Positions 1 through 7,712 of a stretch of 9,774 nucleotides of DNA are shown piece by piece. Source of the stretch: Cellvibrionales bacterium UBA4435 (GTDB taxonomy: Bacteria > Pseudomonadota > Gammaproteobacteria > Pseudomonadales > Porticoccaceae). Under the pieces are notes generated by a model, which made no database searches, was not told the DNA's origin, and was given only the letters and a program-made list of their open reading frames with translations. Each line of letters begins with the position of its first letter. Within the stretch, counting starts at the first letter, position 1. A program made the position numbers and the translations under genes. The DNA is taken from contig DGPR01000024.1 of NCBI GenBank assembly GCA_002390525.1, positions 1 through 9,774 of the forward strand. Direction: 5' to 3'.

Positions 1-562
1 CTGCAACTTTATCTTTGAGCAGTATCCAATTTTCTGGGACACACAAACCTTTTTCTTTCTTAGTTGTTTCGACATAAATATAACAGGGGCTCGATAGTAA
101 TTTATTTTTTTCCAGTATCTCGCAACATACAGGAACTAGATCAGACATAAAAGGAGGATCTAAAAAAACTAAATCAAAAGTCGCCCCGTTGTTTTCCCCA
201 CTGATCCATTTTATAGCATCAGCCTCTATAATAGTTATATTTTTTATATTTAGTCGCTCGCAGCTATTTTTTATCGCTAAGAATGCAAAGTGGTTTTTCT
301 CAATCATTGTGACACTTCTAGCCCCGTGTGAGATAGACTCAATTCCTAGCGATCCTGATCCAGAGAATAGATCTAAGCAATTTGAGTGCTGGACATGCTG
401 CCTAATCCAGTTGAATAAAGTTTCTTTAATTCGATTCCCAGTTGGCCTTAAACCTGAGGTATTTGAAAAAATTATTTTTTTTCCGCGAAGGCTACCTCCG
501 TTAATACGAACTTGGTTGTTTGATTTATTCTGTGAAAATGTGGGGTTATTTAAGTTTTTCAA
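1..562 (-). CDS. rsmD: 16S rRNA (guanine-966-N2)-methyltransferase RsmD, C-terminus cut by window edge
   Basis: RsmD transfers a methyl group from S-adenosylmethionine to N2 of G966 in 16S rRNA during 30S assembly, in the cytoplasm. Reading the minus strand gives 187 residues before the window edge; the E. coli protein is about 198 aa, so only the extreme C-terminus is missing. The N-terminal VRINGGSLRGKKI (18-30) and LRPTGNRIKETLFNWI (38-53) are family hallmarks. The SAM-binding motif I DLFSGSGSLGIE lies at 64-75 and the catalytic LDPPF at 134-138. The frame has no ATG: the in-frame stop is at 578-580 and the only sensible start is TTG at 562-560, which gives an N-terminus of the length seen in homologues. 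No strong ribosome site precedes it. The gene is divergent from ftsY, with 59 bases between the two starts. I saw no convincing promoter there. Identity is secure; the exact start is less so. Confidence 0.93.
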   Translation of the reverse strand, partial: MKNLNNPTFSQNKSNNQVRINGGSLRGKKIIFSNTSGLRPTGNRIKETLFNWIRQHVQHSNCLDLFSGSGSLGIESISHGARSVTMIEKNHFAFLAIKNSCERLNIKNITIIEADAIKWISGENNGATFDLVFLDPPFMSDLVPVCCEILEKNKLLSSPCYIYVETTKKEKGLCVPENWILLKDKVA

Positions 563-621
563 AGCGTTTTTCTCGTCTTAAAGTGATAGCATACATTGTT
601 ACTTTTCACAGAGGGAAAATA

Positions 622-1764
622 ATGTCTGAATCAGGAACAAAAAAAAATTCTTCGAGTGAAAAAGATGTTGCGATAGAGCCTGCTAAAAAAAAGACTTTCT
701 TGCAGTTCTTTTCACGGGAAAAAATACCAGAGTCGAATCCAAAAAGACCACTAAAAGATATTCGTGATGAAAATGACGATCTAGTTACAAAGCATTTGAG
801 TGAAGAATCGCAGCAGACTCATGATTTGAATATGCAAAAAAGTAATGTTCGGAATAAATTTCTTAGTGCCTTAACAAAAACAGGGCTTAAAATTAATGAT
901 TTTTTTCAAACCGAACAAAGAATTGACGATCAGCTCCTCGAAAAACTAGAAGATAGATTAATCCTTGCAGATGTTGGTATAGAAACGACCGAAGACATAA
1001 TAAAAGAACTATCAGGCTCTTTCAAAAATACAAAGTTAGTGGATAGGAATACTCTATACAAAACCTTGCAAAGTATCTTGATGCAAAAGCTTATTAGTGC
1101 ACAAAAAGACTTGGAAATAGATTATGAAGAATCACCATTTATAATACTCGTAGTTGGTATTAATGGAGTTGGTAAAACGACAACTATTGGAAAAATTGCT
1201 AAATATTATAGTCAAAAAGGTAAATCGATAATGCTTGCAGCTGGAGATACGTATAGAGCCGCAGCCGCTGAACAACTTCAAGACTGGGGAAAAATCAATA
1301 ATATACCGGTAGTTTCGCAAAGAGAAGGATCAGATAGCGCATCAGTAATTTTCGATGCTATAGAATCTGCTAAATCTAATAATATTGACATATTATTAGC
1401 TGATACAGCAGGCAGGCTTCATACAAAAAATTATTTGATGGAAGAGTTAAAAAAAATTAAACGTGTTATCAGAAAAATTAATCGTCTGGCACCCCATGAG
1501 GTTTTATTGGTCATAGATGCAGGGACCGGTCAAAACGCAATCAATCAAATGAAAGAGTTCCACAGCTCTATTGCTGTGACTGGATTAGTCTTGACTAAAC
1601 TTGATGGAACAGCAAAAGGAGGAATTATCTTTTCATTAATTAAGAAATTTAATGTACCAATCAGATTTGTAGGACTAGGCGAGAATCTTGACGATTTGCA
1701 GCCGTTTGATGCTGAGCTGTATGTTCAGGCACTTCTTGATGGTAGTAGCAATCGGAATTATTGA
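622..1764 (+). CDS. ftsY: Signal recognition particle receptor FtsY
   Basis: FtsY is the SRP receptor GTPase. It docks ribosome-nascent-chain-SRP complexes at the inner membrane for co-translational insertion. The protein is 380 aa. A charged, low-complexity A-domain (about 1-75) attaches it to the membrane; it is shorter than in the 497-aa E. coli protein. The N and G domains follow. G-domain motifs are intact: P-loop GINGVGKTTT 179-188, DTYRAAA 209-215, DTAGR 261-265, TKLD 325-328, and the closing GLGENLDDLQPF from 351. The open frame extends upstream to 520, but ATG at 622 is preferred because AGAGGG (610-615) sits six bases before it and the upstream part would overlap rsmD. It is the first gene of ftsY-ftsE-ftsX; ftsE starts three bases after its stop. 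Confidence 0.97.
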   Translation: MSESGTKKNSSSEKDVAIEPAKKKTFLQFFSREKIPESNPKRPLKDIRDENDDLVTKHLSEESQQTHDLNMQKSNVRNKFLSALTKTGLKINDFFQTEQRIDDQLLEKLEDRLILADVGIETTEDIIKELSGSFKNTKLVDRNTLYKTLQSILMQKLISAQKDLEIDYEESPFIILVVGINGVGKTTTIGKIAKYYSQKGKSIMLAAGDTYRAAAAEQLQDWGKINNIPVVSQREGSDSASVIFDAIESAKSNNIDILLADTAGRLHTKNYLMEELKKIKRVIRKINRLAPHEVLLVIDAGTGQNAINQMKEFHSSIAVTGLVLTKLDGTAKGGIIFSLIKKFNVPIRFVGLGENLDDLQPFDAELYVQALLDGSSNRNY

Positions 1765-1767
1765 TAT

Positions 1768-2436
1768 ATGATTCTTTTCGATAAAGTTAATAAGCGCTAC
1801 CCGTCTGGCCATCAGGCAATAATAAACTTGAGTTTTGAATTAGAGGCTGGGGAAATGGCTTTTCTAACCGGACATTCCGGCGCTGGAAAAAGCACACTTC
1901 TAAAGCTCATTATGCTTTTGGAAAGATCAACTAGCGGACAACTACTAATTGATGGAAAAAATCTTAGCCGTATAGATCGTACACAAATTCCATATTATCG
2001 CCGCAATATAGGTGTTGTATTTCAGAATCACCAGCTGCTTTTTGACAGAAATATATTCGATAACGTTGCATTACCTCTTTTCGTTTCCGGCTTGCGACCT
2101 CGAGATGTTGGAAGAAGAGTCAGAGCTGCGCTTGATAAGGTGGGCTTATCTGGTAAAGAAAAAATGAATCCAATTATGCTATCTGGGGGCGAACAGCAAC
2201 GTCTTGGAATAGCAAGGGCTGTTGTGCATAAGCCAAAAATTTTACTAGCTGATGAGCCTACTGGAAATCTTGATCCGCAGCTATCTGAAGAAATCATGGG
2301 TGTTTTTAACAAATTTTGCGAAGCTGGTTCTACAGTTTTGGTTGCTTCACATGATTTAGAGCTTGTTTCATCAATAGCACAACGTTTATTGAGATTAGAA
2401 AAAGGTTTTTTAGTAGAGGATAAAAAGACCGTATGA
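1768..2436 (+). CDS. ftsE: Cell division ATP-binding protein FtsE
   Basis: FtsE is the ATPase of the FtsEX complex. In known systems it links to FtsZ in the cytoplasm and, through FtsX, activates peptidoglycan hydrolases by way of EnvC-type partners during septation. The 222-aa length is standard. ABC motifs are complete: Walker A GHSGAGKST 35-43, Q-loop in VVFQNHQLL, signature LSGGEQQR 138-145, Walker B ILLADE 158-163 followed by PTGNLD 164-169, and the switch histidine H195 in ASHD. No good ribosome site precedes the ATG. It lies three bases after the ftsY stop, so translation is probably coupled. The stop overlaps the ftsX start in an ATGA. Confidence 0.97.
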   Translation: MILFDKVNKRYPSGHQAIINLSFELEAGEMAFLTGHSGAGKSTLLKLIMLLERSTSGQLLIDGKNLSRIDRTQIPYYRRNIGVVFQNHQLLFDRNIFDNVALPLFVSGLRPRDVGRRVRAALDKVGLSGKEKMNPIMLSGGEQQRLGIARAVVHKPKILLADEPTGNLDPQLSEEIMGVFNKFCEAGSTVLVASHDLELVSSIAQRLLRLEKGFLVEDKKTV

Positions 2437-3437
2437 TCCAGAATCGTAGACGTAACAGTAAAAGTTCCTCAAGTCTGCTTTCCGGCCATGATTTTAATAA
2501 TCAAGCACTTATTAATAGGCTTCAAAGTTATTTCTATAGCCATTATTTAGCTTTTAGTAGCGCAACAAGCAGGCTAAGTTCTCTACCTTTTCGGTTTTTA
2601 AGCATTTCTCTTGTAATAGCAATAGCATTGAGTTTACCCGCAGGTTTTTATGTTGCAGCAATCAATCTTCAAAAAATAACAAATATAACCGATAACTCAA
2701 ATACAATTTCAATATTTTTAAAAACTACAGTAACTCAGCCCCAAATTGAGTTATTAAAAGAAAAAATAAGCTTAGAAGAGGGTGTTGAAAATATTAGATA
2801 TATATCAAGCCAAAAGGGTCTCGATGAATTCCGTATAGAATCTGGTTTCGGAGATGTATTAGAGATGTTGGACGAAAATCCATTGCCACCAGTTTTTCTT
2901 ATCGAGCCAAATAGGAAGTTTCAAAACAACACTGAATTTATAAAAAAACTAGTTTTTAAATTAAAAAAAGAGCATCTTATAGAAAATATTCAGATTGATA
3001 TGATGTGGTTAAAGAGGTTGCAAGCAATATCATTGATTGGCGAGAGGTTGTCATTCATGCTCGGAGCGATTTTAGCTTTTGGGGTTTTATTAATTATTAG
3101 TAATGCAGTTTCACTCTCTCTTGATAGTAGAGGTGAAGAGGTCGTTGTAATAAAGCTTGTAGGTGGAACTGATAGTTACGTTCGAAGACCATTTTTATAT
3201 ACAGGTTTTTGGTATGGAGCTGTTGGCGGAATTTTATCATGGATTTTTATAGCTATTGCTGTTTACTGGTTATCTATGCCTGTAGAAAAACTCTCTGCGC
3301 TATATCAAAACTCGTTAGAATTAGAGGGTTTGGGGTTTTTCGGCATGATATCGCTCGTATCAATAGGCGTAGGCCTCGGCTTATTAGGAGCCTGGCTAGC
3401 AGTTACTAGACAGCTGTCAGGCATAGAGTCGAAATAA
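2433..3437 (+). CDS. ftsX: Cell division protein FtsX
   Basis: FtsX is the inner-membrane permease-like partner of FtsE. It does not transport a known substrate but relays ATP-driven changes to periplasmic amidase activators. At 334 aa it is of normal size. It has a basic, Ser-rich cytoplasmic N-terminus (1-50) and TM1 at about 54-78. A periplasmic domain (79-205) follows, then three more membrane segments at about 207-229, 259-281 and 300-324. The conserved stretch between TM2 and TM3, EEVVVIKLVGGTDSYVRRPF (235-254), is characteristic of FtsX. Its ATG overlaps the ftsE stop by four bases (ATGA, 2433-2436), the usual coupling for this pair. No terminator separates it from rpoH. Confidence 0.95.
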   Translation: MIQNRRRNSKSSSSLLSGHDFNNQALINRLQSYFYSHYLAFSSATSRLSSLPFRFLSISLVIAIALSLPAGFYVAAINLQKITNITDNSNTISIFLKTTVTQPQIELLKEKISLEEGVENIRYISSQKGLDEFRIESGFGDVLEMLDENPLPPVFLIEPNRKFQNNTEFIKKLVFKLKKEHLIENIQIDMMWLKRLQAISLIGERLSFMLGAILAFGVLLIISNAVSLSLDSRGEEVVVIKLVGGTDSYVRRPFLYTGFWYGAVGGILSWIFIAIAVYWLSMPVEKLSALYQNSLELEGLGFFGMISLVSIGVGLGLLGAWLAVTRQLSGIESK

Positions 3438-3443
3438 TTTTTA

Positions 3444-3473
3444 TTGATTTAAAACAGTCAGTTATGTTATATT
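3444..3473 (+). promoter_or_regulatory. Candidate sigma70-type promoter for rpoH
   Basis: TTGATT (3444-3449) and TATATT (3468-3473) are separated by 18 bases in the AT-rich gap after ftsX. Transcription would begin near 3480, giving a leader of about 54 bases before the rpoH ATG. This would let rpoH be expressed independently of ftsYEX, as is known in E. coli. I saw no sigmaE-like GAACTT element here. This is a match by eye only. Confidence 0.45.
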
Positions 3474-3533
3474 AATAAGCATATGTTAAATTAAAGCTTG
3501 CTAGGTAATTGCCTCAATATTTTCGAGATTATT

Positions 3534-4385
3534 ATGAGTAAAAATTTACAAATTTTAGACTGGATGGCTCCAGGAGCAAATATTACTGCATATATACAGG
3601 GAGCTAATGCGATTGCTCTTCTCTCTGCCGAGGAAGAGCATTCACTTGCCGAGGATCTTTATTACAACGAAGATCTTGATGCTGCGAGACAATTAGTTAT
3701 GTCTCATCTTCGCTTTGTTATATATATTGCTCGATCTTATAATGGCTACGGCCTACCCTTGGGAGATCTTATCCAAGAAGGAAATGTAGGCTTAATGAAA
3801 GCAGTTAAGCGTTTCAATCCAGAAAAAAACGTTCGCTTAGTTTCTTTTGCTGTACATTGGGTTAAGGCTGAAATACATGAGTATGTTCTAAGAAATTGGC
3901 GCATAGTTAAAGTTGCTACAACGAAAGCACAGAGAAAATTATTCTTTAATTTGCGTGGTGCAAAAAAGAATTTATCGTGGCTAACCAACAGTGAAGCTAA
4001 AGCAATAGCTGGGGATCTAGGAGTAGATGTTTCTCAAGTCATGGAAATGGAGAAACGTCTCTCAAGCCATGATGAGTGTTTTGATTTTTCTTCAGACGAA
4101 GAAGATAACCCCTATCAAGCACCTGCTCTCTATTTAGAAGATAAAGAAGCTGATCCGGCTACATTAATTGAGTCCGCAGAGTCGATAAATAATAGCCATG
4201 ATCTTATGACCAAGGCATTAGATAAACTAGATGAGCGAAGTCGAGATATCATCAAGAGCCGTTGGCTAAAAGATAAAAAAGATACTTTGCATGAGTTAGC
4301 AGATAGATATAACGTTTCTGCAGAACGTATAAGACAACTAGAAAAAAATGCAATGAAAAAAGTTCGTATGACAATGGAAGTATAA
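3534..4385 (+). CDS. rpoH: RNA polymerase heat-shock sigma factor RpoH (sigma-32)
   Basis: RpoH directs RNA polymerase to heat-shock promoters (chaperones, proteases). The product is 283 aa against 284 in E. coli. Region 2 is highly conserved: SHLRFV (57-62), [17 protein letters not shown] (78-94), and [20 protein letters not shown] (104-123), which covers the -10 recognition helices. The RpoH box QRKLFFNL (133-140), diagnostic of sigma-32 against other group sigma factors, is perfect. The C-terminal -35-binding helix-turn-helix, [20 protein letters not shown], lies at 251-270. ATG at 3534 is chosen because it gives the family length. An in-frame TTG at 3498 would add 12 residues without support. 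The ribosome site is weak (CGAGAT), which may matter because rpoH is commonly controlled at translation. A strong terminator follows 30 bases after the stop. Confidence 0.97.
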   Translation: MSKNLQILDWMAPGANITAYIQGANAIALLSAEEEHSLAEDLYYNEDLDAARQLVMSHLRFVIYIARSYNGYGLPLGDLIQEGNVGLMKAVKRFNPEKNVRLVSFAVHWVKAEIHEYVLRNWRIVKVATTKAQRKLFFNLRGAKKNLSWLTNSEAKAIAGDLGVDVSQVMEMEKRLSSHDECFDFSSDEEDNPYQAPALYLEDKEADPATLIESAESINNSHDLMTKALDKLDERSRDIIKSRWLKDKKDTLHELADRYNVSAERIRQLEKNAMKKVRMTMEV

Positions 4386-4415
4386 TTCTAAATAAACTGT
4401 ATTCTTAAAAAAAGG

Positions 4416-4439
4416 CCGCACATTGTGCGGTTTTTTTTT
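4416..4439 (+). terminator. Rho-independent terminator after rpoH
   Basis: A perfect 6-bp GC-rich stem CCGCAC (4416-4421) / GTGCGG (4425-4430) with a three-base loop is followed by nine T (4431-4439). A run of seven A (4407-4413) lies just before the stem. It ends the ftsYEX-rpoH unit. Confidence 0.93.
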
Positions 4440-4487
4440 AATAACTTTGATTACTTCTATCGGTTAACTAACAAAAAGAACTTCAAA

Positions 4488-4865
4488 ATGAAAATATTGG
4501 CGGGTATGACAGCTACATTAGGTTTCCTTGCCGTTGCATTAGGGGCTTTTGGGGCACATGTGCTTAAAAACAGTATTTCTTTAGAAATGATTAGTGTTTG
4601 GAAAACTGCTGTTCAGTATCAGATGTTTCATGTACTAGCATTATTGTCAATAATCCTTTTGGAGCAAAGAGACGATAGAGCTCAATGGCAAATTATTGGT
4701 TGGTTGTTCGCAATAGGATGTATTATTTTTTCAGGTAGCCTCTATTTATTGGCAATCAGCGATATTAAAATTTTTGGTATGATTACTCCGATAGGTGGAG
4801 GTATGCTCTTAGTTGGCTGGCTACTTCTGCTCTTTTCTTTAATAAAAGATTCGAAGAAAAAATAA
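4488..4865 (+). CDS. DUF423 family small inner-membrane protein
   Basis: This is a 125-aa, four-helix membrane protein of the DUF423 family (YgdD/YwdK-like), whose biochemical role is not established. Family signatures are visible: GAFGAHVL (19-26), WKTAVQYQMFHVLALL (38-53), FSGSLYLL (81-88) and TPIGGGMLLVGW (100-111). Hydrophobic segments lie at about 4-25, 45-58, 68-90 and 96-119, and the C-terminus is lysine-rich. The reading frame is open back to 4425, but that lies inside the rpoH terminator. ATG at 4488 gives the usual family length and N-terminus. The ribosome site is poor (AAAAAGAA). The gene follows the rpoH terminator with no clear promoter of its own, and trmB begins 37 bases after its stop. 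Confidence 0.88.
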   Translation: MKILAGMTATLGFLAVALGAFGAHVLKNSISLEMISVWKTAVQYQMFHVLALLSIILLEQRDDRAQWQIIGWLFAIGCIIFSGSLYLLAISDIKIFGMITPIGGGMLLVGWLLLLFSLIKDSKKK

Positions 4866-4902
4866 ATTTCATCGCCCTGATTGATAAAAATAAAAAGTTA
4901 TT

Positions 4903-5616
4903 ATGGAGCGACTAAAGTTGAAAATTATTAAACCTGAATTTAAGAAAAAATCTGTACGAAGTTATGTTTTACGAATAGGGCGAATGACACATCGCCAAAG
5001 GTTGGCCTTCGATCATCATTGGCTAAATTATGGTGTAAGTCTTCACGATGGCCTATTTGATTCTAGTCTTCAATTTAGCCGAAATGCTCCTCAAGTTTTA
5101 GAAATTGGGTTTGGAATGGGTGAATCATTGTTCAAAATGACTCAACTTGAACCAGAAAAGGATTTTATAGGCATTGAGGTACATCTGCCTGGCGTGGGAC
5201 GATTGATTAATAGCGCTGGAGAGCATAAATTAAAAAATCTGAAAGTGTATATGGCTGATGCAAAAGACGTTTTGGAGGATTGTATTATTGATGACAGCCT
5301 TCATCGTATCCAAATATATTTTCCTGATCCATGGCATAAGAAAAAACATAATAAGCGTCGTCTAATACAATCGGAGTTTATAGATTTTTTAAGATTTAAA
5401 ATGGAGATAGGAGGCGTTATCCATTTAGCTACAGATTGGAAAAATTATGCAGAGCAGATGTTAAAAGTGATGGAAAATGCAGAGGGATATAAAAACCTAG
5501 CTGGTCAAGGTAATTACTCAGTGAGACCAAACTTTCGTCCAATCACTAAATTCGAATCTAGAGGAAAAAGATTGGGTCATGGAGTTTGGGATCTTTTGTA
5601 TACTCGAGCTTCATAG
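4903..5616 (+). CDS. trmB: tRNA (guanine-46-N7)-methyltransferase TrmB
   Basis: TrmB uses S-adenosylmethionine to form m7G46 in the variable loop of tRNAs. The 237-aa product has the family order: RSYVLRIGRMTHRQ near the N-terminus, SAM motif EIGFGMGESL from E67, and IGIEVH with its acidic SAM contact. The catalytic/tRNA-binding YFPDPWHKKKHNKRR starts at Y139 (D142 in the PDPW core), and TKFE lies at 215-218 near the C-terminus. No ribosome site precedes ATG 4903. An in-frame TTG at 4918, five codons on, has GGAG nine bases upstream (4905-4908), so the true start could be there; this would not affect any motif. Transcription probably comes through from the DUF423 gene. Confidence 0.95.
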   Translation: MERLKLKIIKPEFKKKSVRSYVLRIGRMTHRQRLAFDHHWLNYGVSLHDGLFDSSLQFSRNAPQVLEIGFGMGESLFKMTQLEPEKDFIGIEVHLPGVGRLINSAGEHKLKNLKVYMADAKDVLEDCIIDDSLHRIQIYFPDPWHKKKHNKRRLIQSEFIDFLRFKMEIGGVIHLATDWKNYAEQMLKVMENAEGYKNLAGQGNYSVRPNFRPITKFESRGKRLGHGVWDLLYTRAS

Positions 5617-5668
5617 TTTATTGTAGATATTATATATTTGAGCTCCATGTTGATGATTAATAATTAGT

Positions 5669-5674
5669 AAGGAG
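5669..5674 (+). promoter_or_regulatory. Shine-Dalgarno deciding the elbB TTG start
   Basis: AAGGAG sits five bases before TTG 5680. It is the best ribosome-binding sequence in the window and supports a TTG start that keeps the conserved N-terminal strand of ElbB. Confidence 0.8.
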
Positions 5675-5679
5675 ATATT

Positions 5680-6342
5680 TTGAAAAAAAAAGTGGCGGTA
5701 GTTTTGTCTGGTTGCGGAGTTTATGATGGCTCGGAAATTTATGAAGTAGTCATCACACTCTTATATCTGGACAAAATAGGAGTAAAAGTACAGTGTTTTG
5801 CTCCAGACATCCCTCAAATGCACGTCGTAAACCATATTACTGGAAATGTTGTCAAAAGTGATGAAAGGAACGTACTTACTGAGTCAGCACGGTTGGCTCG
5901 AGGTGATATAAAAAATTTATCTGAGGCTAGGGCGATAGACTTCGATGCAGTTATTATACCTGGTGGTTTTGGTGCAGCAAAAAACTTATCTGATTTTGCA
6001 ATCAAAGGTTCAGATTTATCGATAAATAAAGACTTAAAGTGTTTTGTTCAACAGATGCATAAAGCCAAAAAACCTATAGGAGCTATGTGTATCGCCCCAG
6101 CTATGGTGGGGGTCTTGTTTGGCAAGGGGGTCATTTTTACGATTGGTGATGATAAACCCACCGCTAAATCTATTGAAAAAACTGGAGCAATTCATCAAAA
6201 GTGCAGCGTAAATGAAATATGTGTCGATGAAGACAATCTTTTAATAACAACCCCTGCTTACATGTTAGCAAGCAGTATGAGTGAGGCAGCAACTGGCATC
6301 GAAAAATTAGTTTTAGCTGTTTGCGAAAGAATAAAAAGTTGA
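5680..6342 (+). CDS. elbB: ElbB, DJ-1/PfpI-family glyoxalase-like protein
   Basis: The 220-aa product matches ElbB along its length. ElbB is a DJ-1/PfpI-superfamily protein historically tied to isoprenoid biosynthesis; E. coli ElbB has been reported to have weak glyoxalase (methylglyoxal/glyoxal to hydroxyacid) activity. Visible features are VVLSGCGVYDGSEI (7-20), containing the family acidic residue E19; CFAPD (39-43); the NHITG segment (51-55); IIPGGFGAAKNLSDFA (92-107); and the nucleophile elbow AMCIAPAM with C137. Its substrate in this organism is inferred, not shown. The start is TTG with an excellent AAGGAG. A 63-base AT-rich gap separates it from trmB. The following gene begins 22 bases after its stop, suggesting co-transcription. 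Confidence 0.93.
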   Translation: MKKKVAVVLSGCGVYDGSEIYEVVITLLYLDKIGVKVQCFAPDIPQMHVVNHITGNVVKSDERNVLTESARLARGDIKNLSEARAIDFDAVIIPGGFGAAKNLSDFAIKGSDLSINKDLKCFVQQMHKAKKPIGAMCIAPAMVGVLFGKGVIFTIGDDKPTAKSIEKTGAIHQKCSVNEICVDEDNLLITTPAYMLASSMSEAATGIEKLVLAVCERIKS

Positions 6343-6364
6343 GAAACTATGCAATTTGAGTCGT

Positions 6365-6856
6365 ATGATAAACTTCAAAAAAGATAGCCTTTGGTCGTAT
6401 TCCCAAATACAGTATACTCAACCAGGTGTTGAAGAGTATTGCTTAGAACTGCAAAATACATACAGAGGTAATGTAAATATATTACTATTTTGTAGTTGGC
6501 TGGGATATTGTGGCATAAAAATATCAATCAAAGATGTTATTTTGGCAATTAGTACTATTAAGGATTGGGATCTTAATGTTGTTCAATCCTTAAGAAGAGC
6601 CAGAAAATATTATACTGAATCTCCAATGGCAATAGAAAATAATAATATTAAAAGTGACCTTAAAAAATTAGAACTTATCTCAGAAAAATCTGTGCAAAAT
6701 ACTTTATATGAATGGACCCTTTTGCAGAACTTCAAGCCTAGTATTGCAAAAGATTTAAAATGGACAATAACCAACATTAATAAATACTTAGTTATTTTAG
6801 ATGCACCAATTTTATCAGAAAAGAATAAATTATTTTCTCATGAGAATTTCACTTGA
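6365..6856 (+). CDS. TIGR02444-type (DUF2390) conserved protein of unknown function
   Basis: The protein is 163 aa from ATG 6365. Its first half resembles the TIGR02444 family of proteobacterial proteins of unknown function. It shows LWSYSQIQYTQPGVEEYCLE (9-28), then LQNTYRGNVNILLFCSWLG (29-47), a pattern of aromatic/PGVE, LQ and VN-LLFCxWLG that I recognise from that family. A W-x-x-x-VVQSLRRARK segment (68-81) follows. The second half (85-163) is Lys/Asn-rich and less distinctive. There is no signal peptide and no obvious catalytic motif; it looks cytoplasmic. An alternative in-frame TTG at 6356 would add three residues; neither start has a strong ribosome site. It lies 22 bases after elbB and is probably in the same transcript. 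The fkp-type gene downstream has its own candidate promoter. Confidence 0.75.
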   Translation: MINFKKDSLWSYSQIQYTQPGVEEYCLELQNTYRGNVNILLFCSWLGYCGIKISIKDVILAISTIKDWDLNVVQSLRRARKYYTESPMAIENNNIKSDLKKLELISEKSVQNTLYEWTLLQNFKPSIAKDLKWTITNINKYLVILDAPILSEKNKLFSHENFT

Positions 6857-6880
6857 TTCAGTTTAAGCATGGGTTATTAT
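6853..6880 (+). promoter_or_regulatory. Candidate sigma70-type promoter for the FKBP-type isomerase
   Basis: TTGATT (6853-6858) and TATTAT (6875-6880) are 16 bases apart. The -35 overlaps the stop of the preceding gene. The leader would be about 40 bases, carrying AAGGA (6915-6919) seven bases before the ATG at 6927. Identified by eye. Confidence 0.4.
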
Positions 6881-6926
6881 GCGGCATATTTTAATTACTT
6901 TAGTTTGAGACAAAAAGGATAATTTC

Positions 6927-7700
6927 ATGAAACTTGCTTACCTGGTCGCTATTATCGTAGCAATATTTGGTTTAATTGCTTGTACTGAGAAACAAAATTC
7001 AAAAGCTGTAGATGTCAAAGCAAACGAAGTGTCCACTTTGAACGGCACTGAACCAGATAATCAGCTAAAGACAGATATTGAAAAATTTAGCTATATAGTC
7101 GGTGGGGATGTAGGTCTTCAGTTTTTTCAGTCACAAACTAGTATCGATATGGATGCATTCACACTCGGTATGCAAGATACATTAAATAACAAACGACCAA
7201 AATTATCAAAAAAGGAAGCAGAGAAGGCGGTAAAGAAATATTATGAAGAGCAGCAAAAAAAGGCTGCTGAATTCCAAGAAAAAGCGACAGTAATAGCAGA
7301 AAAAAACTTTAAAGCAGGTCAAGAATTCCTAACAAAAAATGCTAAGAAAGATGGAGTTATTACAAAGGATAGTGGCTTACAATATAAAATAATCATCCCT
7401 GGCTCAGGGGCATCGCCAAATTCAAATAGTGATGTTCTTGTACACTACAAAGGCACCTACATAGATGGACGCGAATTTGATGCATCATCACAGCATGATG
7501 GTGCAAAAGCGGTGAAAATAAACCTAAGTCAAGTTATACCAGGATGGACTGAGGCACTACAGTTAATGAAAGAGGGTGCTAAATGGGAGATTTATTTACC
7601 ACCGAATATTGCTTATGGTGAAGCTGGCTCAATGCCCACCATTGAACCAATGACTACTCTTATTTTTGAAGTAGAACTAGAGCAAGTTATAGCTGAATGA
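6927..7700 (+). CDS. Lipoprotein FKBP-type peptidyl-prolyl cis-trans isomerase (Mip/FkpA-like)
   Basis: This enzyme speeds cis-trans isomerisation of X-Pro bonds in envelope proteins. The 257-aa precursor has a signal peptide ending in a lipobox, LIAC (16-19). C19 would be lipidated, and Thr at +2 predicts outer-membrane sorting under the Lol rule. An N-terminal dimerisation domain with a Lys/Glu/Gln-rich helix (about 50-150, helix roughly 95-135) is typical of Mip/FkpA. The FKBP domain (about 160-255) keeps the expected pocket residues: Y174 in VHYKG, F184 and D185, V203-I204 and W207 in VIPGW, Y230 in AYG, and F247. Activity is therefore likely intact. ATG 6927 has AAGGA at good spacing. 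It converges on lrgB with only 12 bases between stops and no T-tract terminator. Assigning fkpA versus mip is not possible by eye. Confidence 0.93.
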   Translation: MKLAYLVAIIVAIFGLIACTEKQNSKAVDVKANEVSTLNGTEPDNQLKTDIEKFSYIVGGDVGLQFFQSQTSIDMDAFTLGMQDTLNNKRPKLSKKEAEKAVKKYYEEQQKKAAEFQEKATVIAEKNFKAGQEFLTKNAKKDGVITKDSGLQYKIIIPGSGASPNSNSDVLVHYKGTYIDGREFDASSQHDGAKAVKINLSQVIPGWTEALQLMKEGAKWEIYLPPNIAYGEAGSMPTIEPMTTLIFEVELEQVIAE

Positions 7701-7712
7701 TGCCAATCTCAA

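Noticed and set aside
189..581. 130-codon open frame on plus opposite rsmD
   Set aside because: It is antisense to the clearly conserved rsmD coding frame and its translation shows no family features.
3498..3533. Upstream TTG extension of rpoH
   Set aside because: It adds 12 residues absent from the family and has no ribosome site; ATG 3534 gives the normal 283-aa length.
4425..4487. Upstream extension of the DUF423 reading frame
   Set aside because: It would start inside the stem of the rpoH terminator and adds 21 non-conserved residues.
5638..5666. TTGAGC...TAATTA promoter-like pair before elbB
   Set aside because: The start site would fall within or next to the Shine-Dalgarno at 5669, leaving no usable leader, and the -10 match is poor.
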